64,000 nt of DNA, taken from Nonomuraea pusilla. Lineage in GTDB: Bacteria > Actinomycetota > Actinomycetes > Streptosporangiales > Streptosporangiaceae. The notes under the pieces were generated by a model, which was given only the letters and a program-made list of their open reading frames with translations, made no database searches and was not told where the DNA came from. The position numbers and the translations under genes are program-made. Shown in pieces: positions 7,958 to 17,313 of the stretch. Location: the NCBI RefSeq assembly GCF_900109355.1, contig NZ_FOBF01000001.1, positions 487,613-551,612 of the forward strand, given 5' to 3'. Position 1 is the stretch's first letter; each line of letters opens with the position of its first letter.

Positions 7958-8148
7958 TGGCTTTCGGAGTAAACACCGGACTCGGTGGCTTTCTTTTAAA
8001 ACCTGCGCGCCTGGGTAGGCTCCCCCAATCGTCGTGGCCGCCTGCCTGCGACGACGGCGTCAGGCCGACAGGTCTACGCCAATTGGCTTTTACGCCGTGT
8101 CGTCGTTGATGATGTCTTGGCCGCGGAGAGAGTGGAGGAGTCCCTGCC

Positions 8149-9942
8149 GTGTCCGTTTCTGTGGAAGTTCCCGCCCCGACGACCAATCGTGAATTGGCTT
8201 CGTGGGTGAACCGGATAGCCGCCCTGACCCAGCCCGACAGGATCGAGTGGTGCGACGGCTCCGAGGAGGAGTGGACGCGTCTGACCAACCTCCTCGTCGA
8301 ACAGGGCACGCTCACGCGCCTGGCCGCCAGGCCGAACAGCTTCTACGCCAAGTCGGACCCGTCGGACGTCGCCAGGGTCGAGGACCGCACGTTCATCTGC
8401 TCCGAACGCGAGGAGGACGCGGGCCCGACCAACAACTGGATCGCGCCCGACGAGATGCGCCGGACCTTCGGCGAGCTGTTCAAGGGCTGCATGCGGGGCC
8501 GCACCATGTACGTGGTGCCGTTCTGCATGGGCCCGCTGGGCGGCGAGATCTCGCAGGTCGGTGTGGAGATCACCGACTCCCCGTACGTCGCGGTCTCCAT
8601 GCGGATCATGACCCGCATGGGCGAGCGGGCGCTGCGCCTGATCGAGCAGCGCGGCGACTTCGTCAAGGCCGTCCACTCGGTGGGCGCCCCGCTGGCGCCC
8701 GGCCAGAAGGACGTGCCGTGGCCGTGCAGCTCCACGAAGTACATCAGCCACTTCCCCGAGACGCGCGAGATCTGGTCGTACGGCTCGGGCTACGGCGGCA
8801 ACGCCCTGCTGGGCAAGAAGTGCTACGCCCTGCGCATCGCCAGCGTCATGGCCCGTGACGAGGGCTGGATGGCCGAGCACATGCTCATCCTGAAGCTCAC
8901 GCCGCCGGCCGGCGAGGCGCGCTACGTCGCCGCCGCGTTCCCGAGCGCCTGCGGCAAGACGAACCTCGCCATGCTCCAGCCGACGATCCCCGGCTGGAAG
9001 GTGGAGACGATCGGCGACGACATCGCCTGGATGCGCTACGGCGACGACGGCCGCCTCTACGCGATCAACCCCGAGGCCGGCTTCTTCGGCGTCGCGCCCG
9101 GCACCGGCGAGGTCACGAACGCCAACGCCGTGAAGACCCTCTGGGGCAACAGCATCTTCACGAACGTCGCCCTCACCGACGACGGCGACGTGTGGTGGGA
9201 GGGCCTCACCGAGGAGCCGCCCGCGCACCTCACCGACTGGAAGGGCCGTTCCTGGACGCCCGACAGCGAAGAGCCCGCCGCCCACCCGAACGCGCGTTTC
9301 ACCACGCCTGCCGCCCAGTGCCCGACCATCGCGCCGGAGTGGCAGGACCCGAAGGGCGTGCCCATCTCGGCGATCCTGTTCGGCGGCCGCCGCGCGACGG
9401 CCGTGCCGCTGGTCACGGAGTCGCTGAGCTGGGAGCACGGCGTCTTCCTCGGAGCCAACGTCGCCTCCGAGAAGACCGCCGCCGCCGAGGGCAAGGTCGG
9501 CGAGCTGCGGTACGACCCGTTCGCGATGCTGCCGTTCTGCGGCTACAACATGGGCGACTACTTCGCCCACTGGCTGGAGATGGGCCGCCGCGAGGGCGCG
9601 AAGCCGCCGCGCATCTACTACGTCAACTGGTTCCGCAAGGGCGCGGACGGCCGGTTCCTCTGGCCGGGGTTCGGCGAGAACAGCCGCGTGCTGAAGTGGA
9701 TCGTGGACCGGCTCAACGGCGAGGCCAAGGCGGTGCCCACGCCGATCGGCCTGCTGCCGGCCGACCTCGACACGGAGGGCCTCGACCTGTCGGAGGAGGA
9801 CCTGCGCACGCTGCTGTCCGTCGACCGCGACGTGTGGCGTGAGGAGGCGGCGCGCATCCCGGCCCACTTCGAGACCTTCGGCGACCACCTGCCGAAGCAG
9901 CTCTGGGACGAGTACCAGGCGCTGCTCGACCGGCTGGGCTGA
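8149..9942 (+). CDS. pckG: Phosphoenolpyruvate carboxykinase (GTP)
   Basis: A 597-residue cytosolic enzyme catalysing oxaloacetate + GTP to PEP + GDP + CO2, the entry step of gluconeogenesis. Diagnostic features are the P-loop with the reactive cysteine, PSACGKTN at residues 265-272 (Cys268, Lys270); the [18 protein letters not shown] block near 200; the metal-binding GDDIAWMR at about 291-298; and [12 protein letters not shown] near 408. Length is normal. The GTG at 8149 follows GTGGAGGAG. The gene sits alone between two strong regulatory or termination signals: dre-like boxes upstream and a 15-bp hairpin downstream. GlcNAc-responsive control is a testable inference. Confidence 0.97.
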   Translation: MSVSVEVPAPTTNRELASWVNRIAALTQPDRIEWCDGSEEEWTRLTNLLVEQGTLTRLAARPNSFYAKSDPSDVARVEDRTFICSEREEDAGPTNNWIAPDEMRRTFGELFKGCMRGRTMYVVPFCMGPLGGEISQVGVEITDSPYVAVSMRIMTRMGERALRLIEQRGDFVKAVHSVGAPLAPGQKDVPWPCSSTKYISHFPETREIWSYGSGYGGNALLGKKCYALRIASVMARDEGWMAEHMLILKLTPPAGEARYVAAAFPSACGKTNLAMLQPTIPGWKVETIGDDIAWMRYGDDGRLYAINPEAGFFGVAPGTGEVTNANAVKTLWGNSIFTNVALTDDGDVWWEGLTEEPPAHLTDWKGRSWTPDSEEPAAHPNARFTTPAAQCPTIAPEWQDPKGVPISAILFGGRRATAVPLVTESLSWEHGVFLGANVASEKTAAAEGKVGELRYDPFAMLPFCGYNMGDYFAHWLEMGRREGAKPPRIYYVNWFRKGADGRFLWPGFGENSRVLKWIVDRLNGEAKAVPTPIGLLPADLDTEGLDLSEEDLRTLLSVDRDVWREEAARIPAHFETFGDHLPKQLWDEYQALLDRLG

Positions 9943-10039
9943 CCCGCCGCCCGCGTGGCGCGCCCGTCCCCGTGGCGGGTGGCGCCCGGCGCCCCGCGAG
10001 CGGTCCCGTCCCGGGGGAGGCTTGAGCGGAGCCTCGCAC

Positions 10040-10073
10040 ACGGCCCCGGCGGCCACCCGGCCGCCGGGGCCGT
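10040..10073 (+). terminator. Hairpin terminator after pckG
   Basis: A perfect 15-bp stem (10040-10054 with 10059-10073) and a 4-nt ACCC loop, with no T-tract: the actinobacterial type of terminator. The rest of 9943-10199 shows no gene. Confidence 0.75.
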
Positions 10074-10199
10074 CCTCGTGCCGGGCGGCGCCCCCAGCGG
10101 GCCCGCCGGTCGATCCTGCCGCGAACTGGCGCAACTTCCGCCCCAGCCCTAGCGTCTTCTCGGTACGGACCTCTGCGGCCGTACCACGGGGAGGCGTAC

Positions 10200-11156
10200 A
10201 TGGACTCGGTCCTCTTACTGACGTCGGGGGCGCTGGCGGCCCTGACGATCCTGAACGTCATGGCGATGGTGAGGGAACGCGCCGCGATCCGGGCGGCGGC
10301 GGCCGGCGCGCGTCCCCGGGGGCTGGGCGCCTGTGAGGTGGCGTACCTCGCGGGAGGGCCGCGCAGGGTGGCGGTCACGGCGCTCGCGGCGTCGGCGATG
10401 TCGGGGACGCTGCGGATGTCGCGCGGGGGCGGCGTGCAGGCCGTCGCGGGCGCGCCGCAGGCGATCGACCCGGTCGAGCGGGAGCTGCTGGGCCGTGTCA
10501 CGCCCGGTTCGGTCCACCACGCGGGCGCCCTGCGCAGGGAGGTCGCGCGGGGGGAGGCGGTGTACGCGATCAGGACGCGCCTGACGGGGCTCGGGCTGCT
10601 CGTCCCCGAGCGCCGTACCGGGACGTGGCACCGCAGGCTGGCGTGGCTGCGCGTGCTGTCGACGCTGGCGCTGATCGTGGGCGCGTTCCAGCTGTTCATG
10701 ACGCTGGGCGACGGCGGGTGGACGCGGCTGCCCGGACTCGTCCTGGCGGCGGCGACGTTCGTGGGGGGCTGGGTCGCGGCGCGTGTGGGCGGCTCCTGGC
10801 TGCCCGGGGCGCTCACCCGCGAGGGCTTGGAGGAGCTGGAGACGATGCGCAGGCTGGTCCCGCCCGGCTCGGCGGGCGCCGCGCCCGCGCTGGCGGTCGC
10901 CCTGCACGGGCTGAGCGAGATCCGCGACGCGGACCTGCGGCACGCGCTCGACGCCGGGGCCGTGGCGGGATCGCGGGGACGCCGGTCGAGCTGCGCCGCG
11001 GGCAGCTGCGGCGGGGGCGGCGGGAGCTGGGGCTGCGGCGGCGGCCATTCCGGCGGAGGCCACTCGGGTGGCGGCTGCGGCAGCGGGGCGAGCTGCGGCG
11101 GCGGCTCGGGCTGCGGGAGCGGCTGCGGCGGCGGCTGCGGCGGCGGAGGGGACTGA
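10200..11156 (+). CDS. TIGR04222-type membrane protein with Gly/Cys-rich C-terminal tail (candidate MNIO substrate)
   Basis: A 318-residue protein. Transmembrane segments are predicted at about residues 4-23, 146-165 and 176-195. Between the first two is a conserved domain with motifs [19 protein letters not shown] and a GLLV.P segment, which is the TIGR04222 signature. From residue 265 to the end the protein is almost only Gly, Ser, Cys and His: eight Cys and two His in about 54 residues, with repeats such as CGGG, CGSG and GGHSGG. The ATG at 10200 follows GGGGAGG with ideal spacing. The DUF692 enzyme gene starts 1 nt after the stop. By analogy with precursor-MNIO pairs the tail is the likely modified or metal-binding core; this is inference. 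Confidence 0.85.
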   Translation: MDSVLLLTSGALAALTILNVMAMVRERAAIRAAAAGARPRGLGACEVAYLAGGPRRVAVTALAASAMSGTLRMSRGGGVQAVAGAPQAIDPVERELLGRVTPGSVHHAGALRREVARGEAVYAIRTRLTGLGLLVPERRTGTWHRRLAWLRVLSTLALIVGAFQLFMTLGDGGWTRLPGLVLAAATFVGGWVAARVGGSWLPGALTREGLEELETMRRLVPPGSAGAAPALAVALHGLSEIRDADLRHALDAGAVAGSRGRRSSCAAGSCGGGGGSWGCGGGHSGGGHSGGGCGSGASCGGGSGCGSGCGGGCGGGGD

Positions 11157-11157
11157 C

Positions 11158-12027
11158 ATGGCGGGGGAGCCCGCGGGGAGCAGGCTCGGTGTCGGCATCG
11201 GGTGGCGGCCCGAGCTGGACCTCACGATCGAGCGGATGGCGGGCGTCGACTTCCTGGAGGTGGTCGCCGAGAACGTCAGGCCGGCGCGCCTGCCCGAGTC
11301 GCTGCGGCTGCTGCGGGCCAGGGGCCTGCCGGTGGTGCCGCACGGCGTCGGCCTGGGCGTCGGCGGCGCGGAACCGCCCGGCCCGGCCCGGCTCGCCCAC
11401 CTGGCGGCCTGCGCGCAGGCGCTGGGCTCGCCGCTGGTGAGCGAGCACCTCGCGTTCGTGCGGGGCGGCGGGCTGGAGGCGGGCCACCTGCTGCCGGTGC
11501 CGCGCACCCGCGAGGCGCTGGACGTCGTCACGGCGAACGTGCGCATGGCCCAGGACGCGCTGCCGGTGCCGCTGGCGCTGGAGAACGTGGCCGCCCTGTT
11601 CGGCTGGCCCGACGACGAGCTGACCGAGGCCGAGTTCCTGGCGGAGCTGGTGGAGCGTACGGGGGTGCTGCTGCTCGTGGACGTGGCGAACCTCTACGCC
11701 AACCAGGTCAACCTGGGGCTGGAGGCGGTGGCCGCGCTGGACGCGCTGCCGTTGGAGCGGCTGGCGTACGTGCACGTCGCGGGCGGGTACGAGCGGCACG
11801 GGGTCTGGCACGACACGCACACGACGTCCGTGCCGGAGGCGATGCTGGACCTGCTGACGGAGCTGTGCGCTCGCGTGGAGCCGCCGGGCGTGCTCCTGGA
11901 GTGGGACGACCACTACCCGAGCGACGCCGCGCTTGCGGAGGAGCTGGCCAGGGTCAGGTCCGCCATGGCCGGCACCGCGGCCGACGGCACGGGCACCGCG
12001 GGCACCACGCCGGGGGAGAGGCGATGA
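11158..12027 (+). CDS. DUF692 (UPF0276) multinuclear non-heme iron oxidase-like protein
   Basis: A 289-residue TIM-barrel protein of the MbnB/TglH/ChrH superfamily (MNIO). The metal-ligand pattern is intact: His62 (VVPHGVGL), Glu96-His97 (SEHLAF), Glu142-Asn143 (ALENV), Asp175 and Asn178 (VDVANLY), His206 (YVHVAGG), Asp219 and His221 (WHDTHT), and Glu248 (LLEWD). Characterised relatives use two or three irons and O2 to remodel Cys residues of ribosomal peptides, with a partner protein. The ATG at 11158 lies 1 nt after the upstream stop, and its own stop overlaps the next start (ATGA). So the precursor-like protein, the enzyme and the partner form one tightly coupled unit. Confidence 0.92.
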   Translation: MAGEPAGSRLGVGIGWRPELDLTIERMAGVDFLEVVAENVRPARLPESLRLLRARGLPVVPHGVGLGVGGAEPPGPARLAHLAACAQALGSPLVSEHLAFVRGGGLEAGHLLPVPRTREALDVVTANVRMAQDALPVPLALENVAALFGWPDDELTEAEFLAELVERTGVLLLVDVANLYANQVNLGLEAVAALDALPLERLAYVHVAGGYERHGVWHDTHTTSVPEAMLDLLTELCARVEPPGVLLEWDDHYPSDAALAEELARVRSAMAGTAADGTGTAGTTPGERR

Positions 12028-12416
12028 CCGCCACCGGGAGCGGGCCGCCCGGCGGCCCTTCGGCCACGTCCGGCGACGGGGCGCGGCAGCGGTTGGCGCG
12101 GGCGCAGGCGCGGGTGGTGGCGGCGCTCGTCGCGGGCGCCGCGCCGCCGGAGGGGTTCGACGGGGAGCGGCTGCGGGTGCAGGCGGCGAGCCTGCTCGCC
12201 AAGCGGCGTTCGGTGGTGGCGAGGCTGCGCCCGGACGCGGCCGCCGCGGCGGGCCCGCGCCTGGCTGAGCAGTTCGCCGCGTACGCCGGGGCGCGCGAGG
12301 CCCCTCCGCCCGGCTACCGGGCCGACGCCGACGACTTCGCCGCCTGGCTGCGCGCCCGCGGGCTCATGCCGCCGGAGCCGCCGGGTGGGCGGAGCTGGTG
12401 GCGCCGCCTCCGCTGA
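12024..12416 (+). CDS. Putative partner protein of the DUF692 enzyme
   Basis: A 130-residue soluble protein with a disordered Gly/Pro/Ser N-terminus (about 20 residues) and a helical body: [17 protein letters not shown], then [27 protein letters not shown]. The C-terminus reads [31 protein letters not shown]. The F..YA ... DA..FA.WL end recalls the small proteins that follow actinobacterial DUF692 genes. In other MNIO systems a separate helical partner (DUF2063 type) presents the substrate. Its start overlaps the DUF692 stop by 4 nt (ATGA), implying coupled translation and fixed stoichiometry. No enzymatic motif is visible. The partner role is inferred from position only. Confidence 0.75.
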   Translation: MTATGSGPPGGPSATSGDGARQRLARAQARVVAALVAGAAPPEGFDGERLRVQAASLLAKRRSVVARLRPDAAAAAGPRLAEQFAAYAGAREAPPPGYRADADDFAAWLRARGLMPPEPPGGRSWWRRLR

Positions 12417-12476
12417 TCCCGACAAAAGGGACATTTCTCCACGTTTAGCGAACTTTAAGGTGGAAACCGTGTCTAT

Positions 12477-13034
12477 ATGGGGGGACTACGCTGTGTGGAC
12501 GGATCTTACCTAACCGTCACACCCGTCGCATGTACGGACAGCGTCGGCGCACCGTACGAGGTGACCCTGGAGCTGCGCCGGGACGGCGACCCGTACGGCA
12601 GCGTGGGCGAGCGGTGCGGCTGGCTGCTCGCGCGGCTGGCGCGCGGCGTCGAGGAGGCCCGCGCGGGCACGGGCGACGCCAGGCGCTGGCCCGATCCCGA
12701 CGACCGATTTCCCGACGAGGAGCCCGACAGCGAGCTGTTCTCCTTCCGCTACCGTGCCAGGTCGGAGCTGGTGGGCGGCGGCGAGCTGCGCTGCCAGCTC
12801 AGGACGATCCCGCTCTGGGTCCCGAGGCGGGGCAGGCGCGGCGAGTGGCGGCTGACCCGCAGGGCGTTCGTGGAGGCGTGGAGCGCCACCGGGGTGGGCC
12901 TGCGGGCGGTGCTGACGTCGGCGGAACTGGCGGCGTTCGTCCGCGGCCTGGTCGAGGAGGCGGAGGGCTGCCTGGGCGGCCGTGATCTCGCGAGGAATCC
13001 CGTTGAGGGGGCAGGCAGGGGTGAATCGCGGTGA
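12477..13034 (+). CDS. Conserved hypothetical protein downstream of the DUF692 cassette
   Basis: Up to 185 residues, soluble and of mixed alpha/beta composition. Distinct blocks are YEVTLELRRDGDPYG, FSFRYRARSELVGGGELRCQLR and a helical C-terminus (SAELAAFVRGLVEEAEGCL). I do not recognise the family. The start is ATG 12477 or, with a better-placed GGGGGGA, GTG 12495 (171-179 residues); an AAGGTGG precedes the ATG at slightly long range. It begins 60 bp after the partner gene and could be cotranscribed, or it could pair with the prenyltransferase gene that follows 55 bp later. Its link to either is unproven. Confidence 0.6.
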   Translation: MGGLRCVDGSYLTVTPVACTDSVGAPYEVTLELRRDGDPYGSVGERCGWLLARLARGVEEARAGTGDARRWPDPDDRFPDEEPDSELFSFRYRARSELVGGGELRCQLRTIPLWVPRRGRRGEWRLTRRAFVEAWSATGVGLRAVLTSAELAAFVRGLVEEAEGCLGGRDLARNPVEGAGRGESR

Positions 13035-13089
13035 TAATTGCCTGTTAGGTCATTCGACCATGGGCACAGCACCGCTGGGGAGGAACTCC

Positions 13090-13851
13090 GTGGGCCTGCG
13101 CGATCTGCTCTACCGGCTGTACGAGCACCGGCTGGAGAGCAAGCTGTCGAAGGACAGCATCCCCCGGCACGTCGGGGTCATCATCGACGGCAACCGGCGC
13201 TGGGCGCGCGCCATGGGCATGCGGGACGTGTCGAAGGGCCACCGCAAGGGCGCGGACAAGATCTCGGAGCTGCTCGGCTGGTGCCGTGAGACCGGCGTCG
13301 AGGTGGTCACCGTCTGGATGCTGTCGAACGACAACCTGAACCGGCCGAGCGAGGAGCTGGAGCCGCTGCTGCGCATCATCGAGGACGTGGTGCAGGAGCT
13401 GGTGGCGGAGGGCTGGCGGATCAGCCCGGTCGGGGCGCTCGACCTGCTGCCGGACCGTACGGCCAATGTCCTGAAAACGGCAAAAGAAGAGTCATCGGAC
13501 CGTCCGGGCCTGATTGTGAACGTTGCAGTTGGGTATGGAGGAAGACGTGAGATTGCCGATGCGGTGCGCTCACTCCTCCAGGAGCACGCGAGCAAGGGGG
13601 CGAGCATCGAGGACCTCGTCGAGGTACTCGATGTGGAGCACATCGCGGAGCATCTCTACACCCGCGGCCAACCCGACCCGGACCTCCTCATCCGTACGTC
13701 GGGCGAGCAGCGCCTGTCCGGTTTCATGCTCTGGCAGAGCGCTCATTCCGAGTTCTACTTCCACGAGGCCTACTGGCCGGACTTCCGCAGGGTCGACTTC
13801 CTGCGGGCGCTGCGCGACTACGCTGCGAGACACCGACGTTACGGTTCATAG
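13090..13851 (+). CDS. uppS: Isoprenyl transferase (cis-prenyltransferase, UppS family)
   Basis: A 253-residue enzyme that condenses isopentenyl diphosphate in Z configuration onto an allylic diphosphate, giving short- to long-chain polyprenyl diphosphates for cell-wall lipid carriers. The catalytic loop is IIDGNRRWAR with Asp33, followed by GHRKGADK and the C-terminal signature DLLIRTSGEQRLSGFMLWQSAHSE. Actinobacteria often carry two such enzymes, one making the Z,E-farnesyl product and one decaprenyl; the chain length here cannot be read from sequence. GTG 13090 is chosen because GGGGAGGA lies 5 nt upstream. A perfect hairpin terminator follows. Confidence 0.93.
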   Translation: MGLRDLLYRLYEHRLESKLSKDSIPRHVGVIIDGNRRWARAMGMRDVSKGHRKGADKISELLGWCRETGVEVVTVWMLSNDNLNRPSEELEPLLRIIEDVVQELVAEGWRISPVGALDLLPDRTANVLKTAKEESSDRPGLIVNVAVGYGGRREIADAVRSLLQEHASKGASIEDLVEVLDVEHIAEHLYTRGQPDPDLLIRTSGEQRLSGFMLWQSAHSEFYFHEAYWPDFRRVDFLRALRDYAARHRRYGS

Positions 13852-13885
13852 GCCGACAATCGGGCATCTAGGACGTAACGTGGTA

Positions 13886-13910
13886 AGTGTCCGGCCGCAG
13901 GCCGGACACT
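13886..13910 (+). terminator. Hairpin terminator after uppS
   Basis: A perfect 11-bp stem, AGTGTCCGGCC (13886-13896) and GGCCGGACACT (13900-13910), with a 3-nt GCA loop. The remaining 150 bp before the next gene hold its promoter region; no other feature was seen. Confidence 0.75.
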
Positions 13911-14057
13911 CCGGAGAGGGCCCGCCTTTGCGCCAACACTTGCCGAGGGGGCCGGAGTCCGGCGCCGCCGGTCGTGTCTGGCCGGGGACGCGGGTCCGGT
14001 CCGATTCCCGCCTCGTCTGCAGGGTGCCCGCACCTATGGGCGCCCGGGGGAGAACGT

Positions 14058-15377
14058 GTGGCTGTGTCCTCGAGCAACCCTTCGACCAAGCCGACCCAGC
14101 GTACGTACGTGCTGGACACCAGCGTCCTGCTGGCCGATCCTGCGGCCATGACCCGCTTCGCGGAGCACGACGTGGTCCTTCCGATCGTGGTCATCACGGA
14201 GCTGGAAGGGAAGCGGCACCACCCAGAGCTTGGCTACTTCGCGAGGAAGGCCCTGCGCTACCTCGACGACCTGCGGATCCAGTACGGCAGGCTGGACGAG
14301 CCGATGCCCACGGGCGAGGGCACGATCAGGGTCGAGCTCAACCACAGCGACCCCTCGATCCTGCCGGTCGGGTTCCGTCTCGGTGACAACGACACGCGCA
14401 TCCTGACCGTGGCCCGCTCGCTGGCCGCCGAGGGCCGCGACGTCGTCCTCGTCTCGAAGGACCTCCCGATGCGGGTCAAGGCCGCCTCGATCGGCCTGGC
14501 CGCCGAGGAGTACCGCGCCGAGCTCGTGGTGGAGTCGGGCTGGACCGGCATGGCCGAGATGCAGGTCACGACCGAGGACGTCGAGACGCTGTTCGAGCAC
14601 GGCACGGCCGAGCTGGAGGAGGCCAGGGACCTGCCCACGCACACGGGCCTGCGGCTGCTGTCGGCGAAGGGCTCGGCCCTCGGCCGGGTGCTCCCCGACA
14701 AGTCGGTGCGGCTGGTGCGCGGCGACCGCGAGGTGTTCGGGCTGCACGGGCGCTCCGCCGAGCAGCGCATCGCGCTCGACCTCCTCATGGACCCCGAGAT
14801 CGGCATCGTGTCGCTGGGCGGCAGGGCCGGCACCGGCAAGTCCGCGCTGGCCCTCTGCGCGGGCCTGGAGGCCGTGCTGGAGCGGCGCCAGCACCGCAAG
14901 GTGGTCGTCTTCCGCCCCCTGTACGCCGTGGGCGGCCAGGAGCTCGGCTACCTGCCGGGCAGCGAGGGCGAGAAGATGGGCCCCTGGGCGCAGGCGGTCT
15001 ACGACACGCTGGGCGCGGTCACCTCGCCGGAGGTCATCGACGAGGTGCTCGACCGCGGCATGCTGGAGGTGCTGCCGCTCACCCACATCCGCGGCCGTTC
15101 GCTGCACGACGCGTTCGTGATCGTGGACGAGGCGCAGTCGCTGGAGCGCGGGGTGCTGCTGACCGTGCTGAGCCGGGTGGGCGCCAACTCCCGCGTGGTG
15201 CTCACGCACGACATCGCCCAGCGCGACAACCTGCGGGTCGGCAGGCACGACGGCGTGGTCGCGGTGGTGGAGAAGCTGAAGGGCCACCCGCTGTTCGCGC
15301 ACGTCACGCTCACCAGGTCGGAGCGTTCGCCGATCGCCGCGCTGGTGACGGAGATGCTGGAGGACATCACCCTCTAG
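14058..15377 (+). CDS. PIN-PhoH protein (PhoH2-type RNA helicase/ribonuclease)
   Basis: A 439-residue fusion. The N-terminal PIN nuclease domain (about residues 15-150) carries the acidic residues of [16 protein letters not shown] and LGDNDTRIL. The C-terminal PhoH ATPase domain (about 240-435) has Walker [10 protein letters not shown] (Lys261), Walker [11 protein letters not shown] and the downstream [12 protein letters not shown]. PhoH2 proteins unwind and cut RNA and are widespread in actinobacteria, in some species paired with an upstream antitoxin-like gene; none is seen here. GTG 14058 follows GGGGGAGA. It stands between the uppS terminator and the convergent lipoprotein gene, whose stop lies 1 nt away. 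Confidence 0.93.
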   Translation: MAVSSSNPSTKPTQRTYVLDTSVLLADPAAMTRFAEHDVVLPIVVITELEGKRHHPELGYFARKALRYLDDLRIQYGRLDEPMPTGEGTIRVELNHSDPSILPVGFRLGDNDTRILTVARSLAAEGRDVVLVSKDLPMRVKAASIGLAAEEYRAELVVESGWTGMAEMQVTTEDVETLFEHGTAELEEARDLPTHTGLRLLSAKGSALGRVLPDKSVRLVRGDREVFGLHGRSAEQRIALDLLMDPEIGIVSLGGRAGTGKSALALCAGLEAVLERRQHRKVVVFRPLYAVGGQELGYLPGSEGEKMGPWAQAVYDTLGAVTSPEVIDEVLDRGMLEVLPLTHIRGRSLHDAFVIVDEAQSLERGVLLTVLSRVGANSRVVLTHDIAQRDNLRVGRHDGVVAVVEKLKGHPLFAHVTLTRSERSPIAALVTEMLEDITL

Positions 15378-15378
15378 C

Positions 15379-15897
15379 TCACTTGAGGTCGCCGCAGATG
15401 TACCGCCCCTCCGACGTGGGGGGGCGGTCGTCGTTCTCCCGGACGATTTTGACTTCCTCGAAGGCGGCGTCCTGCTGGGCGGTGCAGACGATCTGCGCCT
15501 TGCCGAGCTTGCTCAGCGTGCCCTCGCCCTTGATGTAGACCGTCAGGGTGGAGGTGCGGGGGAGCTGGACCTCGTCGCGCGTGATCGGGTTGAGCGAGTC
15601 CTTGATCCGCACCAGGGCGAACCCGCGGAGCGCGGTGTCGCGCCCGTCGGTCAGCGGCTCGGTCGAGGCGGCGAACAGGGCGCCGAGCAGGCTGCCGACC
15701 GTGTTGTTTCCGACGTCGGCGGGTTCCTTCGTCAGCTCGCCGTTCCTGATGAGGAAGATCGTCTTGGACGGCGGCGGAACGTGGATGGTGGGGGCGGCGC
15801 CCCTGTCCTCCACGTCGGTGGGCGAGATGCCGCAGGCCGACAGCCCGGCGAGCGTGGCGCAGAGCGCGGCGGCGGTGAGGAGCGTGCGCGGTCTCAT
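15379..15897 (-). CDS. Secreted lipoprotein with a GerMN-like domain
   Basis: A 172-residue protein with a type II signal peptide and lipobox LSAC (Cys22), so it is anchored on the outer face of the membrane. The mature part has a GerMN-like alpha/beta core: TIFLIRNGELTKEPADV, GSLLGALFAAST and TLTVYIKGEGTLSKLGKAQIVCTAQQD. Such domains occur in LpqB and sporulation proteins and may bind peptidoglycan. Its ATG overlaps the stop of the sensor kinase gene (TCAT on the plus strand), making it the third gene of the two-component operon. A sensory or accessory role for the kinase is plausible, as with LpqB and MtrB. Confidence 0.85.
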   Translation of the reverse strand: MRPRTLLTAAALCATLAGLSACGISPTDVEDRGAAPTIHVPPPSKTIFLIRNGELTKEPADVGNNTVGSLLGALFAASTEPLTDGRDTALRGFALVRIKDSLNPITRDEVQLPRTSTLTVYIKGEGTLSKLGKAQIVCTAQQDAAFEEVKIVRENDDRPPTSEGRYICGDLK

Positions 15898-17306
15898 GTG
15901 TGCGGCAGCCAGACCGTGAACAGGGTGCCGGGGTTCTGCCTGCGCACCGAGACCGTGCCGCCGTGGAGCTGGACGTTCGCCCTGGCGATGGACAGCCCGA
16001 GCCCGCTGCCCTGGCTGCGGGCCCGGCCGGCGCCCGCCTTGAAGAACCGGTCGAAGACGTGGGCCAGCGCCTCCTGCGGGATGCCCTGGCCGTGGTCGCG
16101 CACCTTCACCTCCAGCCCGTTGACGGTGGCCCTGGCGTTGACGAGCACCGGCGGCCCGCCGTGCTTCAGCGCGTTGCCGACGAGGTTGGCCACGATGACG
16201 TCGAACCTCCTCGGGTCCAGGTTGGCGACCAGGCTCTCGGGGGCGTTGACCCGCACCTGGTCGCTCCAGCCGCGCACCTCCAGGCAGTCCTGGACGGCGT
16301 CGGCCACGTTCACCGGCTCCAGGTTGAGCGTCGCGGTGCCGGCGTCGAAGCGGCTGATCTCGATCAGGTGCTCGACCAGCTCGCGCAGCCGCTCGATCTC
16401 GTGCAGCACCAGCCGCACCGCCTCGGCGGGCTCCTCCGGCAGCCTGGACGCCTCGTCGTGGAGCATGTCGGCGACGGCCGTCATCGCGGTGAGCGGGGTG
16501 CGCAGCTCGTGCGAGACGTCCGCGACGAACCTGCGCGACATGGCTTCGAGCGAGCGCAGCTCCGACACGCTGAGTTCGAGCGCCGCCGCCGCGTCGTTGA
16601 ACCTGGAGGTGAGCTCGGCCAGCTCGTCCTGACCGTGCACGGGCAGGCGGGTGTCCAGTCTGCCCTGGCCGAGCGCCTGGGCGGCGGCGCTGAGGCGTCT
16701 GACCGGCAGCAGCACCTGCCGGGCCGACAGCAGCGCGACGATCAGCGCGATCAGCACGATGGCCACGCCGGCCTGGGCGAGCGTGCTCCTCAGCGTCGCG
16801 AGCTGCTGCTCGTCGTCGCGCATCGGGAAGAACACGAACGTCCGCAGCCCGGTGGCCTGGGGCGCGCGTTCGGTGTCGCGGTAGACCTCGGCGCCGACGA
16901 TGAGCCACAGCTCGTTCTTGACCACCTTGCGCTGCGTGACGAGGCTCTGCTTCGCCCTGCCGTACAGCTCGTTGGGGACGTCGCTCATCGTCATGGGCCC
17001 GTCGGCGGCGATGAGGGTGCCGTATTCGACGAGGACGCTGCGGCCGGGGCCCGCGAGCGCGGCGGCCACCTGGCCGAGCTCCTTGGTGGTGGGGGGCGCC
17101 TCGCCCTTCTGCAGCTTGCCGACGGGGAACGTGATGCGGGTCAGCTCCCTGGTGACGAGGTCGACGGCCGACTTCTCCTCGCGGCTGACCAGCGCGGTCT
17201 TGGCGAGTTCGTACCCGATGGTGGCGACGAGGAGGGAGGCGGTGACGGCGACCAGCGTGAAGGTGATGACCAGGCGGGCGCGCAGGCCCGTGGGGAGGGG
17301 GATCAC
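15894..17306 (-). CDS. Sensor histidine kinase (AfsQ2-like)
   Basis: A 470-residue membrane kinase. TM1 spans about residues 10-32; an extracytoplasmic sensor domain of about 145 residues follows; TM2 is at about 178-197. Then come a HAMP segment (RQVLLPVRRLSAAAQAL), HisKA with phospho-acceptor His266 in VSHELRTPL, and an HATPase domain with N, D and G boxes (VANLVGNALKHGG, VRDHGQGIP, GSGLGLSIA). It phosphorylates the response regulator encoded just upstream. The start is GTG 17306, 7 nt after the regulator stop, and its stop overlaps the lipoprotein start. The signal is unknown; AfsQ1/Q2 in Streptomyces respond to nutritional status and antibiotic production. Confidence 0.93.
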   Translation of the reverse strand: MIPLPTGLRARLVITFTLVAVTASLLVATIGYELAKTALVSREEKSAVDLVTRELTRITFPVGKLQKGEAPPTTKELGQVAAALAGPGRSVLVEYGTLIAADGPMTMSDVPNELYGRAKQSLVTQRKVVKNELWLIVGAEVYRDTERAPQATGLRTFVFFPMRDDEQQLATLRSTLAQAGVAIVLIALIVALLSARQVLLPVRRLSAAAQALGQGRLDTRLPVHGQDELAELTSRFNDAAAALELSVSELRSLEAMSRRFVADVSHELRTPLTAMTAVADMLHDEASRLPEEPAEAVRLVLHEIERLRELVEHLIEISRFDAGTATLNLEPVNVADAVQDCLEVRGWSDQVRVNAPESLVANLDPRRFDVIVANLVGNALKHGGPPVLVNARATVNGLEVKVRDHGQGIPQEALAHVFDRFFKAGAGRARSQGSGLGLSIARANVQLHGGTVSVRRQNPGTLFTVWLPHT

Positions 17307-17313
17307 GCCGGGA

